Source: an uncultured Treponema sp.
GTDB lineage: Bacteria > Spirochaetota > Spirochaetia > Treponematales > Treponemataceae
NCBI GenBank assembly: GCA_946410085.1
Contig: CAMJZA010000033.1
Coordinates: 1 to 37,042, forward strand
DNA: 37,042 bases
Reading direction: 5' to 3'
Shown here: piece after piece, positions 22,383 to 30,192 of the stretch
How positions within the stretch are numbered: the stretch's first letter is position 1
How the letters are laid out: each line of letters opens with the position of its first letter
The notes under the pieces: generated by a model
Seen by the model: only the letters and a program-made list of their open reading frames with translations
Told to the model about the DNA's origin: nothing
Database searches by the model: none
Translations under genes and position numbers: made by a program

Positions 22383-23140
22383 AAAAACGAATCATCATCT
22401 GCCTGGACGTCAAGGACGGGCGCACGACCAAGGGCGTCAAATTCAAGGACAACAAGGACATCGGCGATCCCGTCGAGATGGCGGCAGAATACTACCGGCA
22501 GGGCGTTGACGAGCTGGTCTTCTACGACATCATGGCGAGCGCGCGGGGCAAGAAGCCGATTCTTGACCTCATCGCGGCGGTGGCTAGACAGGTGTTCATC
22601 CCCTTCTGCGTCGGCGGCGGCATCGCAACGCTCGATGACATCCGTGCCATCATCATGGCGGGAGCGGAGAAGGTTTCGCTCAACTCGCAGGCAGTCAAGA
22701 ACCCCGACCTGATACGGCAGGGGGCGCGGGTCTTCGGCAACCAGTGCATCGTACTCGGCATGGATGCGGCCAGGGACGAAGCCATGCCCTCAGGCTACCG
22801 GGTCTACCTGAACGGCGGCAGGGTCGCCACGGACAGGGACGCCCGCGAATGGGCACAGGAGGCAGTCTCGCTCGGTGCAGGTGAAATCGTGCTCAACTCG
22901 ATTGATGCGGACGGCACGCGGAACGGCTACGAGATGAAGCTGACGCGGATGATCAGCGAGGCGGTGGAAGTACCGGTCATCGCTTCGGGCGGAGGCGGCA
23001 CGCCTGACCACCTTGCCGACGTGCTCGGCGAGGGCAAGGCAGACGCGGCCCTCATCGCTTCCATGGTCCACTCAGGCGAGTACACGGTCGGCAGCATCAA
23101 GGCAGCACTCAAGGAAAAAGGCATCGCCGTCCGGGACTAA
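22376..23140 (+). CDS. hisF: Imidazole glycerol phosphate synthase, cyclase subunit
   Basis: This 254-residue TIM barrel has the two catalytic aspartates at their standard numbers: Asp11 (C-L-D-V-K-D-G-R) and Asp130 (V-L-G-M-D-A). The phosphate-binding loops V-G-G-G-I and I-A-S-G-G-G-G are present. With HisH it converts PRFAR and ammonia to imidazole glycerol phosphate and AICAR, linking histidine and purine synthesis. GGGAGA precedes its ATG inside hisH. Orphan hisH-hisF pairs can also serve nonulosonic-acid or other amidation pathways, but length and motifs here look standard. It converges with pcrA, with an 86-bp gap lacking a recognisable terminator. Confidence 0.95.
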   Translation: MLKKRIIICLDVKDGRTTKGVKFKDNKDIGDPVEMAAEYYRQGVDELVFYDIMASARGKKPILDLIAAVARQVFIPFCVGGGIATLDDIRAIIMAGAEKVSLNSQAVKNPDLIRQGARVFGNQCIVLGMDAARDEAMPSGYRVYLNGGRVATDRDAREWAQEAVSLGAGEIVLNSIDADGTRNGYEMKLTRMISEAVEVPVIASGGGGTPDHLADVLGEGKADAALIASMVHSGEYTVGSIKAALKEKGIAVRD

Positions 23141-23226
23141 AGGCGGGGCACCGCCGGTCCAGGGGGCAGCCGTCCAAGGGTCTGCCGAGGGGACAAGGCA
23201 CTGCCTCTCGGCGGCCTCCAAAGCCA

Positions 23227-25698
23227 TCAGGCGTCAAGGAGCAGGGCGCTGCCCTGATATGCGGGCAGGAACTTCCTGACGGCACCGCTTTCAAAGCGGA
23301 TGCTGATGACGTACTCCCCTTCCGCCGAATAACCGGCGCTGACAATGGCGCCGTGTCCCCACTCATCATGGTAGACCCCCGCCCCGACGCAGTACTTTTT
23401 CGCCAGCGCATCATCGCGGCCCGCTGCGTCAAACGAGAAGGAGCCGGGGCTTTCGCCCAGCACCCGCACGTTTCCCTTTCCCAGTTCGGACAAAAAGAGG
23501 CTGGGGCCCGTATAGCGGGTACTTCCGTACAGGCGGCGCATCTGGCAGGAGGTAAAGTAGAGCTCGTCCCTGGCCCGCGTAATGCCCACATAGAACAGGC
23601 GGCGCTCCTCTTCCAGATCGTCTCCGCTCTTGTCCTCACGGGGAAAGACCCCGCTTTCCATGCCCGTTATGATGACCCGGGGAAACTCCAGTCCCTTCGT
23701 ATTGTGCAGGGTTATCAGCGTTACCCGGTCGTCATCGCCTTCCCCGCCTTCACTCGCAAGGGTCCGATCCAGCTGGATGCTGTCCAGAAAAGCGGTCAGG
23801 CCGTCCAGCGAGCAGGGATAGAGGACCGCACTGTTGACCAGTTCCTCAAGGTTGGCGCTCTTCTGCGTTCCCGCTATGTCGTCCTGGTCCCGGTGGTAGT
23901 CCGCAAGCCCGGATTTTTCAATGACCGCCTTTATGAACGCAGAAAGCTTGTCATCAGCTTTAGCGCCTCCATCACCGGCAGGAATGCCGTCCGCTCCAGC
24001 ACCGGCAGTCCCGGCCCCGCCATTGTCGTCCCCGTCACCGCCACCCGTTCCGTCTCCGGCAGGCATACCGTCCTGCCCGCCCGCAAGCATCGCCTCCAGT
24101 TCCCTAACGACAGCGCAGAAGGAGTCCGCCCCCTCCCGGGCTTTCTTCGTCAGCTTAACCTGCGCCATGACGGCTGGAATCGTCCGCCCCGCCGCTCCAG
24201 CAAGAGCAGCCCCTCTGTCACTGGCATTGCCGTCCCCGGGATTGTCCTCTCCGGCGACCAGCCCCGCTTCCCCCTGCGACCCGCCCGCAAGGAAGGCTTC
24301 TATTATCTTATCCTGCGTCGTCGCGCCGATCCCCCGTGCAGGCTTGTTGATGATGCGGCGGAAGGAAACCTCGTCCTTCCGGTTCGCAATAAAGGCAATC
24401 CAGGCAAGGGCGTCCTTTATCTCCTCCCGCTCGTAGAATTTCAGGGAGCCGACGATGCTGTAGGGAATCTTTGCATGCAGGAACTCGCTTTCAAAACCGA
24501 GCGACTGGGCATTCATGCGGTACAGGATTGCCCAGTCCGAATAGGGGATGCCCTTCGCATGCGCCTGCCGGATTATCTGAGCGCAGAACTGCGGCTCGTC
24601 ATCCTGGGTCGGCAGGAACACGAGGGCAGGCCGTTTTCCCCTGCCCCGGGCGGCAATCAGCGTCTTGCCGAGCCGGCCTTCATTGTTCTTCACGACCGAA
24701 TCTGCACAGGCAAGGATCTCGCCCGTCGAACGGTAGTTGGTCTGGAGCCGTATGAGGGTCGTGCCCGGAAACTGCTGCCGGAAGTTCAGGATATTCTGCA
24801 CTTCCGCCCCGCGGAACTTGTAGATGCTCTGGTCATCGTCACCGACGACGCAGACATAGGTCGGCGCCCCCTCCTGCACGCCGGAAAGCTGCTGAAGCAG
24901 CATGAACTGGGCCGTATTGGAATCCTGATACTCGTCCACCAGAATGACCCGGTAGCGGAAGCTTGCCTCCCGGCGGGCGGAGGCGCTGTCGCGCAGCACC
25001 AGGTAGGGCAGCATGATAAGGTCGCCGAAGTCCACATTGCCGGTTTCGCGGAGCCGTTTCTGATAGGCGTCATATATTGCAGGGAACTGGGGATCGTCGC
25101 TGACCGTATAGAGGGTCTCGCTTTCGGGCGTCAGGCAGAAGTCCTTGGCAAGGGAAATCTTTTTTGCGGCGACCTTTGCCTGCTGCTTGGACAGCTCGGG
25201 AACCGCCTTCTGGACAAGGGTCGTCATGTCATCATCGTCATAGACCGTGAAGTTCCTGTCCACTCCGGCCTCAAAGGCATGGGTACGCAGGAAATACGCT
25301 CCCCAGGAGTGAAAGGTCCTGATCTGCGCGTACTGCGAACGCGGTTCCAGCGCCGCCGCCCGCTCCCGCATCTCATTGGCGGCCTTCTTGGTAAAGGTCA
25401 CGGCAAGGATTGCATAGGGATCAATATGCTTCTGCGAAATGAGCCAGGCGATTTTCGTCGTGATGACCCGGGTCTTGCCCGAACCGGCCCCGGCAAGGAT
25501 GAGCAGGGGAGAGCCTTCGTGGACGACCGCCGCCCGCTGCTCCTCGTTGAGGCTGTCCAGATATGCCGGCGCTCCCGACGGCACGGTACCCCACCCGCCA
25601 GCCGCCTCAGGTCTTTCCGGCGACACAGGTCTGCCCGCCTCCGGTCTGTCTGCCGCCAGCGGTCCTAGTCCGCCCGCAGCCTCCCGTCCGTCTGCCAT
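23227..25698 (-). CDS. pcrA: UvrD/PcrA-type superfamily 1 DNA helicase
   Basis: I choose the ATG at 25698 (823 residues), which overlaps the rimO stop as TGATG and has AGGGG upstream; an in-frame ATG at 25716 lies inside rimO. Helicase motifs are complete: L-A-G-A-G-S-G-K-T (68-76), V-D-E-Y-Q-D-S-N, G-D-D-D-Q-S-I-Y-K-F-R-G, L-Q-T-N-Y-R-S-T, T-L-H-N-T-K-G-L-E-F and F-Y-V-G-I-T-R-A-R. The C-terminus (V-Y-H-D-E-W-G-H-G, then R-F-E-S-G-A-V-R-K-F) is the Tudor-like RNA-polymerase-binding domain of PcrA. Unusual features are a 40-residue Pro/Ala/Gly N-terminal extension and two Gly/Ala/Asp low-complexity inserts (about 24195-24295 and 23960-24090). It acts in excision repair and replication-transcription conflicts. 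Last gene of lolA-rodZ-rimO-pcrA. Confidence 0.94.
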   Translation of the reverse strand: MADGREAAGGLGPLAADRPEAGRPVSPERPEAAGGWGTVPSGAPAYLDSLNEEQRAAVVHEGSPLLILAGAGSGKTRVITTKIAWLISQKHIDPYAILAVTFTKKAANEMRERAAALEPRSQYAQIRTFHSWGAYFLRTHAFEAGVDRNFTVYDDDDMTTLVQKAVPELSKQQAKVAAKKISLAKDFCLTPESETLYTVSDDPQFPAIYDAYQKRLRETGNVDFGDLIMLPYLVLRDSASARREASFRYRVILVDEYQDSNTAQFMLLQQLSGVQEGAPTYVCVVGDDDQSIYKFRGAEVQNILNFRQQFPGTTLIRLQTNYRSTGEILACADSVVKNNEGRLGKTLIAARGRGKRPALVFLPTQDDEPQFCAQIIRQAHAKGIPYSDWAILYRMNAQSLGFESEFLHAKIPYSIVGSLKFYEREEIKDALAWIAFIANRKDEVSFRRIINKPARGIGATTQDKIIEAFLAGGSQGEAGLVAGEDNPGDGNASDRGAALAGAAGRTIPAVMAQVKLTKKAREGADSFCAVVRELEAMLAGGQDGMPAGDGTGGGDGDDNGGAGTAGAGADGIPAGDGGAKADDKLSAFIKAVIEKSGLADYHRDQDDIAGTQKSANLEELVNSAVLYPCSLDGLTAFLDSIQLDRTLASEGGEGDDDRVTLITLHNTKGLEFPRVIITGMESGVFPREDKSGDDLEEERRLFYVGITRARDELYFTSCQMRRLYGSTRYTGPSLFLSELGKGNVRVLGESPGSFSFDAAGRDDALAKKYCVGAGVYHDEWGHGAIVSAGYSAEGEYVISIRFESGAVRKFLPAYQGSALLLDA

Positions 25699-27095
25699 CA
25701 GCTGCCCCTGACCCATTCCGCACTGACATCAAATTCCGACGATGCAAACGCGCGGGCTCTGACAAAGGCACCGGGAACAATCTGGCGGACGGCTTCTGCA
25801 TCGTCCAGGTCGTATGAGATGACGACGTTGCCGTCCACCTCCGGCGCCTCAAACCAGGCCCGTCCGATTGCAAGCCCCTCATCCGTGCCGTCCCGGTTCT
25901 CGATGATTTCTTCCACAAGGACATCATAGGTCTTGCCGACACGGGCCTGCAGGCGTGCCTGCGTTATTTCTGCCTGCACCGCTTCCAGTGCATGAGCCCG
26001 CGCCTCCGCTTTTTTGTGCGGCAGCTTCCCTTTCATGCGGGCGGCGGGCGTTCCTTCCTCACTGCTGTAGGGGAAACAGCCCGACCAGTCGCTCTGAATG
26101 GCTCGGAGGAAGTCCAGCGTATGCCCGGCAGCAGCCTCGCTTTCGCCGGGGAAGCCGGTCAGGAAGGTCGTGCGCAGGGAACTTTCCGGGAAACGGGCGC
26201 GGATCATCCTGACAAGATCCGTATAGGACTCCGCCGTACCGTGCCGGTTCATCGCCCGGATGATGCCGTCGTCGCCGGACTGGAAGGGGATGTCAAAGTA
26301 GGGCAGGAAACGCCTGTCGCGTTCCATCAGGTCAAGGATGTCGGCATGAAAGTGGTCGGGGTGGATGTAGAGCAGGCGGACCCAGAACTGCCCCGGAATT
26401 GCGGAGACGGCCTCCAGCAGCTCAAGAAGATGCGACTTTTCCCCGGCAGTAAAGCTGCCGCCGCGGGCCGCCGCATCGTCCCGTCCGCAGCCGTATGCCG
26501 CAAGATCCTGCCCGATCAGGTTGATTTCCTTTACGCCCCGGCCGACAAGTTCCCCGATCTCCCGGACTACGTCGGCAACGGGACGGGACCGCAGATCCCC
26601 GCGGATAATCGGTATGGCACAGAAGCTGCAGTGGTTGTCGCAGCCTTCCGTTATCTTCACGTAGGCACTGCCCGTAAACGAAAGCAGCGTACTGCGGTTG
26701 CCCCCGCACACGCCCTTCTGGGGAGCCGTGAGCACCGGTCGCCCGCCCGCAAGCAGGGAATCGACGGCCTGATCAACGAGCGACAGATCCCCGTTGCCCA
26801 GAATGCCGTCCGCCTCCGGCAGTTCTTCTGCAAACACGGAAGCATAGCGCTCGGCAAGGCAGCCCGTCAGAAGGATTTTTGCATGGGGATAGGCAGCACG
26901 AGCGTCCATGAGGGAGTCAAGGCTCTCTTTCTTCGCGCTTTCGATAAAGCCGCAGGAATTGACAAGAATGATATCCGCCTCGGCGGGATCCTGCACCCGC
27001 ACCAGCCCTTTTGCTTCAAGGCGGGCAATGAGCAGCTCGCCGTCTACCTGATTTTTCGCACAGCCGTGCTGGTCTAAAAAAAAGCGCTTTCCCAT
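25698..27095 (-). CDS. rimO: Ribosomal protein uS12 methylthiotransferase
   Basis: This 465-residue protein is a radical-SAM methylthiotransferase that modifies the conserved aspartate of ribosomal protein S12. The N-terminal domain binds an auxiliary cluster through Cys12, Cys48 and Cys79 (G-C-A-K-N; N-S-C-G-F; T-G-C-L-A). The radical-SAM motif is C-D-N-H-C-S-F-C followed by A-I-P-I-I-R-G. A C-terminal TRAM-like domain follows. Q-H-G-C-A-K-N-Q-V-D fits RimO rather than MiaB. A 15-residue Gly/Arg/Asp-rich insert after G-Q-D-L-A-A-Y-G is slightly longer than usual. The gene follows rodZ by 18 bp and overlaps pcrA by TGATG. Confidence 0.95.
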   Translation of the reverse strand: MGKRFFLDQHGCAKNQVDGELLIARLEAKGLVRVQDPAEADIILVNSCGFIESAKKESLDSLMDARAAYPHAKILLTGCLAERYASVFAEELPEADGILGNGDLSLVDQAVDSLLAGGRPVLTAPQKGVCGGNRSTLLSFTGSAYVKITEGCDNHCSFCAIPIIRGDLRSRPVADVVREIGELVGRGVKEINLIGQDLAAYGCGRDDAAARGGSFTAGEKSHLLELLEAVSAIPGQFWVRLLYIHPDHFHADILDLMERDRRFLPYFDIPFQSGDDGIIRAMNRHGTAESYTDLVRMIRARFPESSLRTTFLTGFPGESEAAAGHTLDFLRAIQSDWSGCFPYSSEEGTPAARMKGKLPHKKAEARAHALEAVQAEITQARLQARVGKTYDVLVEEIIENRDGTDEGLAIGRAWFEAPEVDGNVVISYDLDDAEAVRQIVPGAFVRARAFASSEFDVSAEWVRGS

Positions 27096-27113
27096 ACCGT
27101 GTACGATGCGGAT

Positions 27114-28214
27114 TTAATCGACATTCTCGACGACAATGCTGTACATGCCGCTGGAGTCCTTGACCCACTTGATGTCTTCGACGACAACCTCTCCCGCCTT
27201 GCCGATTTCAAAATCGTAGGTGGCAAGGCCTGCAATCAGCTGGATTTTGAGGGCGTTGATGTTGCTCGCCCAGATCCTGAGGCCGTTGTTGCTCGTCACG
27301 TTGATGACCTCACCCGAGCGGTAATAGTTCTCGACGGTTTCCTTCCGGTCCGACTTGTAGCGGAACACGCAGGAACCGCGGAAGGAGATGTTTGCCGTAA
27401 AGGGATATGCCCGGCTGTCGGTGTGGACAACCTTCTGGCCGGATGCGCTTGCCTGCTCGATTTCGCTGCGGGAAGTAGCATCGCCGTCGGTAATCTCAAC
27501 GAACTGCCGGGACTCCCGGTCCTTGAGCAGCATCCGCACTTCCGCTCCCCGGCTGCCGTCCCGCGTGTCAATGTCGCTCACATACAGGATGATGTCGGTA
27601 ATGCCGTCATTGGTCAGGTCAATGTCCCGTTCCTCGCTCAAATCGACGACCTGCTCTCCAGAAGGAGTCAGGACGGAAAGGTAGCCCTTCGTATTGGAAA
27701 CCGTCAGGACGATGTTGCCTCCGTTCTCCGTCGGAATCATAATCTGGTCACCGACATAGAGGCGGGCATTCTGCGTCGTCCCGTCAAAATCATACTGGTG
27801 AATCTTCTTGTTTTCGGCAACGGCACGGGCAGCGATTTCCCGTTTCTCCGGTATCTTAAAGACGTAAAAGTACAGGAATACACCCGTTCCGCCCAGCAGG
27901 AGCAGGACGAGGACCGTAATGAGGGGCACCAGGAACTTCGGTTTTTTCTTTTCCAGAAGTTCCTTCGGCGTCGGTGACTCCTGCAGCTTCGCCGCATGGT
28001 AGAGGCGCAGGAGTTCCTTGGTATCAGTCCCGAGGTATTCCGAATAATTCTGCAAAAAGCCCGTCAGGTATGCTTCGCCGTGAAACACGGACGGATCATC
28101 GGACTCAAGGGCATTGATGTACTGACTGGCAATGGCAGTCTCCGCAACGACCCGCTCAATGCTCAATCCCTTGCTCTCGCGGGCATTCCGTAAAATCAAA
28201 CCGTAGCTTTCCAT
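27114..28214 (-). CDS. rodZ: RodZ-like membrane protein (HTH-TM-periplasmic domain)
   Basis: This 366-residue protein has the RodZ layout: an N-terminal helix-turn-helix of the XRE/HTH_25 type (about 5-75, with L-I-L-R-N-A-R-E-S-K-G-L-S and the typical Y-L-T-G-F-L-Q-N-Y), a basic K-K-K-P-K stretch, one membrane segment (about 94-118) and a periplasmic beta-rich part. The C-terminal 80 residues resemble DUF4115. The periplasmic section between is longer than in most RodZ proteins and carries an acidic patch. RodZ ties MreB to the elongation machinery and affects cell shape. It follows lolA by 6 bp in the same operon. Confidence 0.85.
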   Translation of the reverse strand: MESYGLILRNARESKGLSIERVVAETAIASQYINALESDDPSVFHGEAYLTGFLQNYSEYLGTDTKELLRLYHAAKLQESPTPKELLEKKKPKFLVPLITVLVLLLLGGTGVFLYFYVFKIPEKREIAARAVAENKKIHQYDFDGTTQNARLYVGDQIMIPTENGGNIVLTVSNTKGYLSVLTPSGEQVVDLSEERDIDLTNDGITDIILYVSDIDTRDGSRGAEVRMLLKDRESRQFVEITDGDATSRSEIEQASASGQKVVHTDSRAYPFTANISFRGSCVFRYKSDRKETVENYYRSGEVINVTSNNGLRIWASNINALKIQLIAGLATYDFEIGKAGEVVVEDIKWVKDSSGMYSIVVENVD

Positions 28215-28220
28215 GCAGCC

Positions 28221-28886
28221 CTACTCCGAGAAAAGAAAGTTATTGTAGTTGTTTGCCGACGACGGCGGGTCATAGATGAAGCGCTGTTCGCTGATTCCCG
28301 TATTCAGGCTGTAGTTCGAAAAGTAAAAGACGTAGTCAAGGTCAGCAGGGGTTGTCGCGACAATCCGCCGGATAAGGAGGGTAGCAGGATCCACCGACAC
28401 GAGCATCCGGGAAAAGGCCTCGCTCGCAGACCGGCGGCGCAGGATCAGGTTCACGACCATCTCGTCACTGTCCTCGTCCAGGGGAACCGGTGTCTGGCCG
28501 CTTTCGTATGCAACCGTATAGTAGCGCCGCATGAGGGAAAGCCCTTCCGGGGTGGCAGCGGCAGCTCCGGAGCCGCTGACCGTCTGCTGCAGGATGGCGG
28601 AAGACCCCGGCAGGTAAATCACGAGCGTCTCCCCGTTGAACAATATCGTCTGCCCGTCCGGCTGGGAAAAGTCAATCCGCAGCATCTCCGGCCGCTTAAA
28701 GGAAACCTTTCCCCGCATGGCCCCGCCGGAGCCGACCAGTATATCCGTATCGGCCTCGTAATCCTGTATCGTGCCGTAAAAGTCGCTTACGCTCTTAAAA
28801 AACTCGCTTGCCGTCAAGATTGACTGTGAAAAGGAGGCAGATACAAAGGCCGCCAGCACTGCAAGCATCGTAAAAGCTTTTTTCAT
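28221..28886 (-). CDS. lolA: LolA-like outer-membrane lipoprotein carrier
   Basis: This 221-residue protein has a Sec signal peptide ending near S-A-S-F-S-Q and no lipobox, so it should be a soluble periplasmic protein. The mature sequence follows the LolA half-barrel pattern: F-Y-G-T-I-Q-D-Y-E-A-D, G-K-V-S-F-K-R-P-E-M-L-R-I-D-F, then Q-T-I-L-F-N-G-E-T-L-V-I-Y. The K-R-P-E-x-L-R-I-D-F block is characteristic. It would shuttle lipoproteins from LolCDE to the outer membrane, important in spirochaetes with many lipoproteins. First gene of lolA-rodZ-rimO-pcrA; its promoter predicts a leaderless message. Divergent from the MGDG-type glycosyltransferase gene. Confidence 0.88.
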   Translation of the reverse strand: MKKAFTMLAVLAAFVSASFSQSILTASEFFKSVSDFYGTIQDYEADTDILVGSGGAMRGKVSFKRPEMLRIDFSQPDGQTILFNGETLVIYLPGSSAILQQTVSGSGAAAATPEGLSLMRRYYTVAYESGQTPVPLDEDSDEMVVNLILRRRSASEAFSRMLVSVDPATLLIRRIVATTPADLDYVFYFSNYSLNTGISEQRFIYDPPSSANNYNNFLFSE

Positions 28887-28894
28887 AAGACATT

Positions 28895-28923
28895 ATAATA
28901 GAAGAAAGCGGCAAACACGTCAA
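28895..28923 (-). promoter_or_regulatory. Promoter of lolA-rodZ-rimO-pcrA, likely leaderless
   Basis: On the minus strand TTGACG (28918-28923) is 17 bp from TATTAT (28895-28900), which ends 8 nt before the ATG at 28886. No SD is visible. Confidence 0.7.
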
Positions 28924-28943
28924 TAGACTGCACAAGACGGCAC

Positions 28944-28965
28944 GGCAGCAGCCGGCCATGCTGCC
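28944..28965. promoter_or_regulatory. Inverted repeat between divergent promoters
   Basis: GGCAGCA (28944-28950) and TGCTGCC (28959-28965) form a perfect 7-bp inverted repeat with an 8-bp spacer. It lies 5 bp from the -35 box of the glycosyltransferase promoter and 20 bp from that of lolA. It could be an operator shared by the two envelope operons; which protein binds is unknown. Confidence 0.45.
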
Positions 28966-28970
28966 ATACA

Positions 28971-29000
28971 TTGACAGCAGGACGGTTTTGTAATTATAAT
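28971..29000 (+). promoter_or_regulatory. Promoter of the MGDG-type glycosyltransferase gene, leaderless
   Basis: A perfect TTGACA (28971-28976) and a perfect TATAAT (28995-29000) are 18 bp apart, and the ATG follows 7 nt later at 29008. There is no room for an SD in the transcript. Confidence 0.8.
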
Positions 29001-29007
29001 TTCACCC

Positions 29008-30192
29008 ATGGCAGGAGAGAATGGCAGGAGGCGGTTCCTGCTTGTGTATTTAAATACGGGAAACGGACACCGGGCGCAGGCAAGCGTACTGCAGGAAGCC
29101 TTTTTTGACTATGCGCCCGACGTAAAGGTAGAACTCCTGTGCGGATTTGACAGAAAGAACCGGTGCGGCCGCCTGCTCGTCGAAAAAAGCTACGGCATCG
29201 CCTGCAACTATATCCACGGGGCCTGGCCGCTCATCTACACCCTGGGCACATTTACCTTCTTCCAGAAAATCGTCTACTATTCAGTCCGCCTGCACACGCG
29301 TGCCTACCTCCAGAAAGTGCTCGCAGAAAAGGACATCACCGATGTCGTCAGCTTTCACTTCGTGATGACCCCCGTCCTGCGCGACGCCATCAGGGCAGTA
29401 CGCAGGGAGACCGGCAGGAATATCCGTCTGACGGTCATCACGACCGACCCCTTCACCGGCCCGTCCGCCTGGTTCTACCTCAAGCATCAGGACTATCTCG
29501 TAGCATCCCCGCAGTTCCGGGATTTTGCGCTCAGGTGCGGTGTCCCCGCCGACCGGATCCGCATCGTTCCCTTCCTGCTCAACAAGAAATTTGCCCGCCC
29601 CGTCACGGATAACGAAATCTTCTTTCTCCGCCGGAAGTACGGCTACGCCCAGGACAAGCGGGTTGTCCTGCTTGCCGGCGGCGGCGAGGGACTTCCCGGC
29701 GCGCTCAAATTCGTGAACCAGTGCGTGCTGCACAGGGCGCAGTTCAGCATCGCCGTCGTCTGCGGCCGCAACAAGGGCCTGTACCGCTCGCTCGAACTCG
29801 TCAAAAAGATGGCCCCCTGGGTAGACCTGCACATCTACGGCTTCGTGGACTTCATGGACAGCCTCGTCAAGCTTTCCGACCTGATCGTTTCAAAGGCAGG
29901 AACGTCCTCGATCATGGAGATAGCCTCCCAGCAGAAGCCCGTCATCATCAGCAATTACATATACGGACAGGAAAAAGGCAACCTGGAATTCGTCAAGCAG
30001 AACGGCATCGGCAGCTTCATCCGCCACTCCGCGGACATCTATGAGCGCATAAACGGCATCTTTGCGAGCAGGGAAGCCTACGAAAAGGCAGCGGCCGCAT
30101 GCCGGGGCCTTGTCATAGACACGGACGTTGCAAAAATAGTAAAATACCTGCTGGGGGACGAGGGGAACGCAGGAACAAGGAAAACGAAATGA
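29008..30192 (+). CDS. MGDG-synthase/MurG-like glycolipid glycosyltransferase
   Basis: This 394-residue GT-B enzyme has an N-terminal MGDG-synthase-type opening (L-N-T-G-N-G-H-R-A-Q-A) that approaches the lipid acceptor. The C-terminal donor half has the MurG-like L-A-G-G-G-E-G and then S-K-A-G-T-S-S-I-M-E, which binds the nucleotide sugar. No signal peptide or clear membrane helix is seen, so it should be a peripheral inner-membrane enzyme transferring galactose or glucose to diacylglycerol. Treponemes are known to have abundant monoglycosyl diacylglycerol. The donor sugar cannot be told from sequence. It overlaps the following porin gene by ATGA. Confidence 0.88.
   Translation: MAGENGRRRFLLVYLNTGNGHRAQASVLQEAFFDYAPDVKVELLCGFDRKNRCGRLLVEKSYGIACNYIHGAWPLIYTLGTFTFFQKIVYYSVRLHTRAYLQKVLAEKDITDVVSFHFVMTPVLRDAIRAVRRETGRNIRLTVITTDPFTGPSAWFYLKHQDYLVASPQFRDFALRCGVPADRIRIVPFLLNKKFARPVTDNEIFFLRRKYGYAQDKRVVLLAGGGEGLPGALKFVNQCVLHRAQFSIAVVCGRNKGLYRSLELVKKMAPWVDLHIYGFVDFMDSLVKLSDLIVSKAGTSSIMEIASQQKPVIISNYIYGQEKGNLEFVKQNGIGSFIRHSADIYERINGIFASREAYEKAAAACRGLVIDTDVAKIVKYLLGDEGNAGTRKTK

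Noticed and set aside
23353..25668. A 771-codon open frame on the plus strand opposite pcrA
   Set aside because: It is antisense to a gene with all helicase motifs and shows no domain; GC-rich codon usage leaves long open antisense frames.
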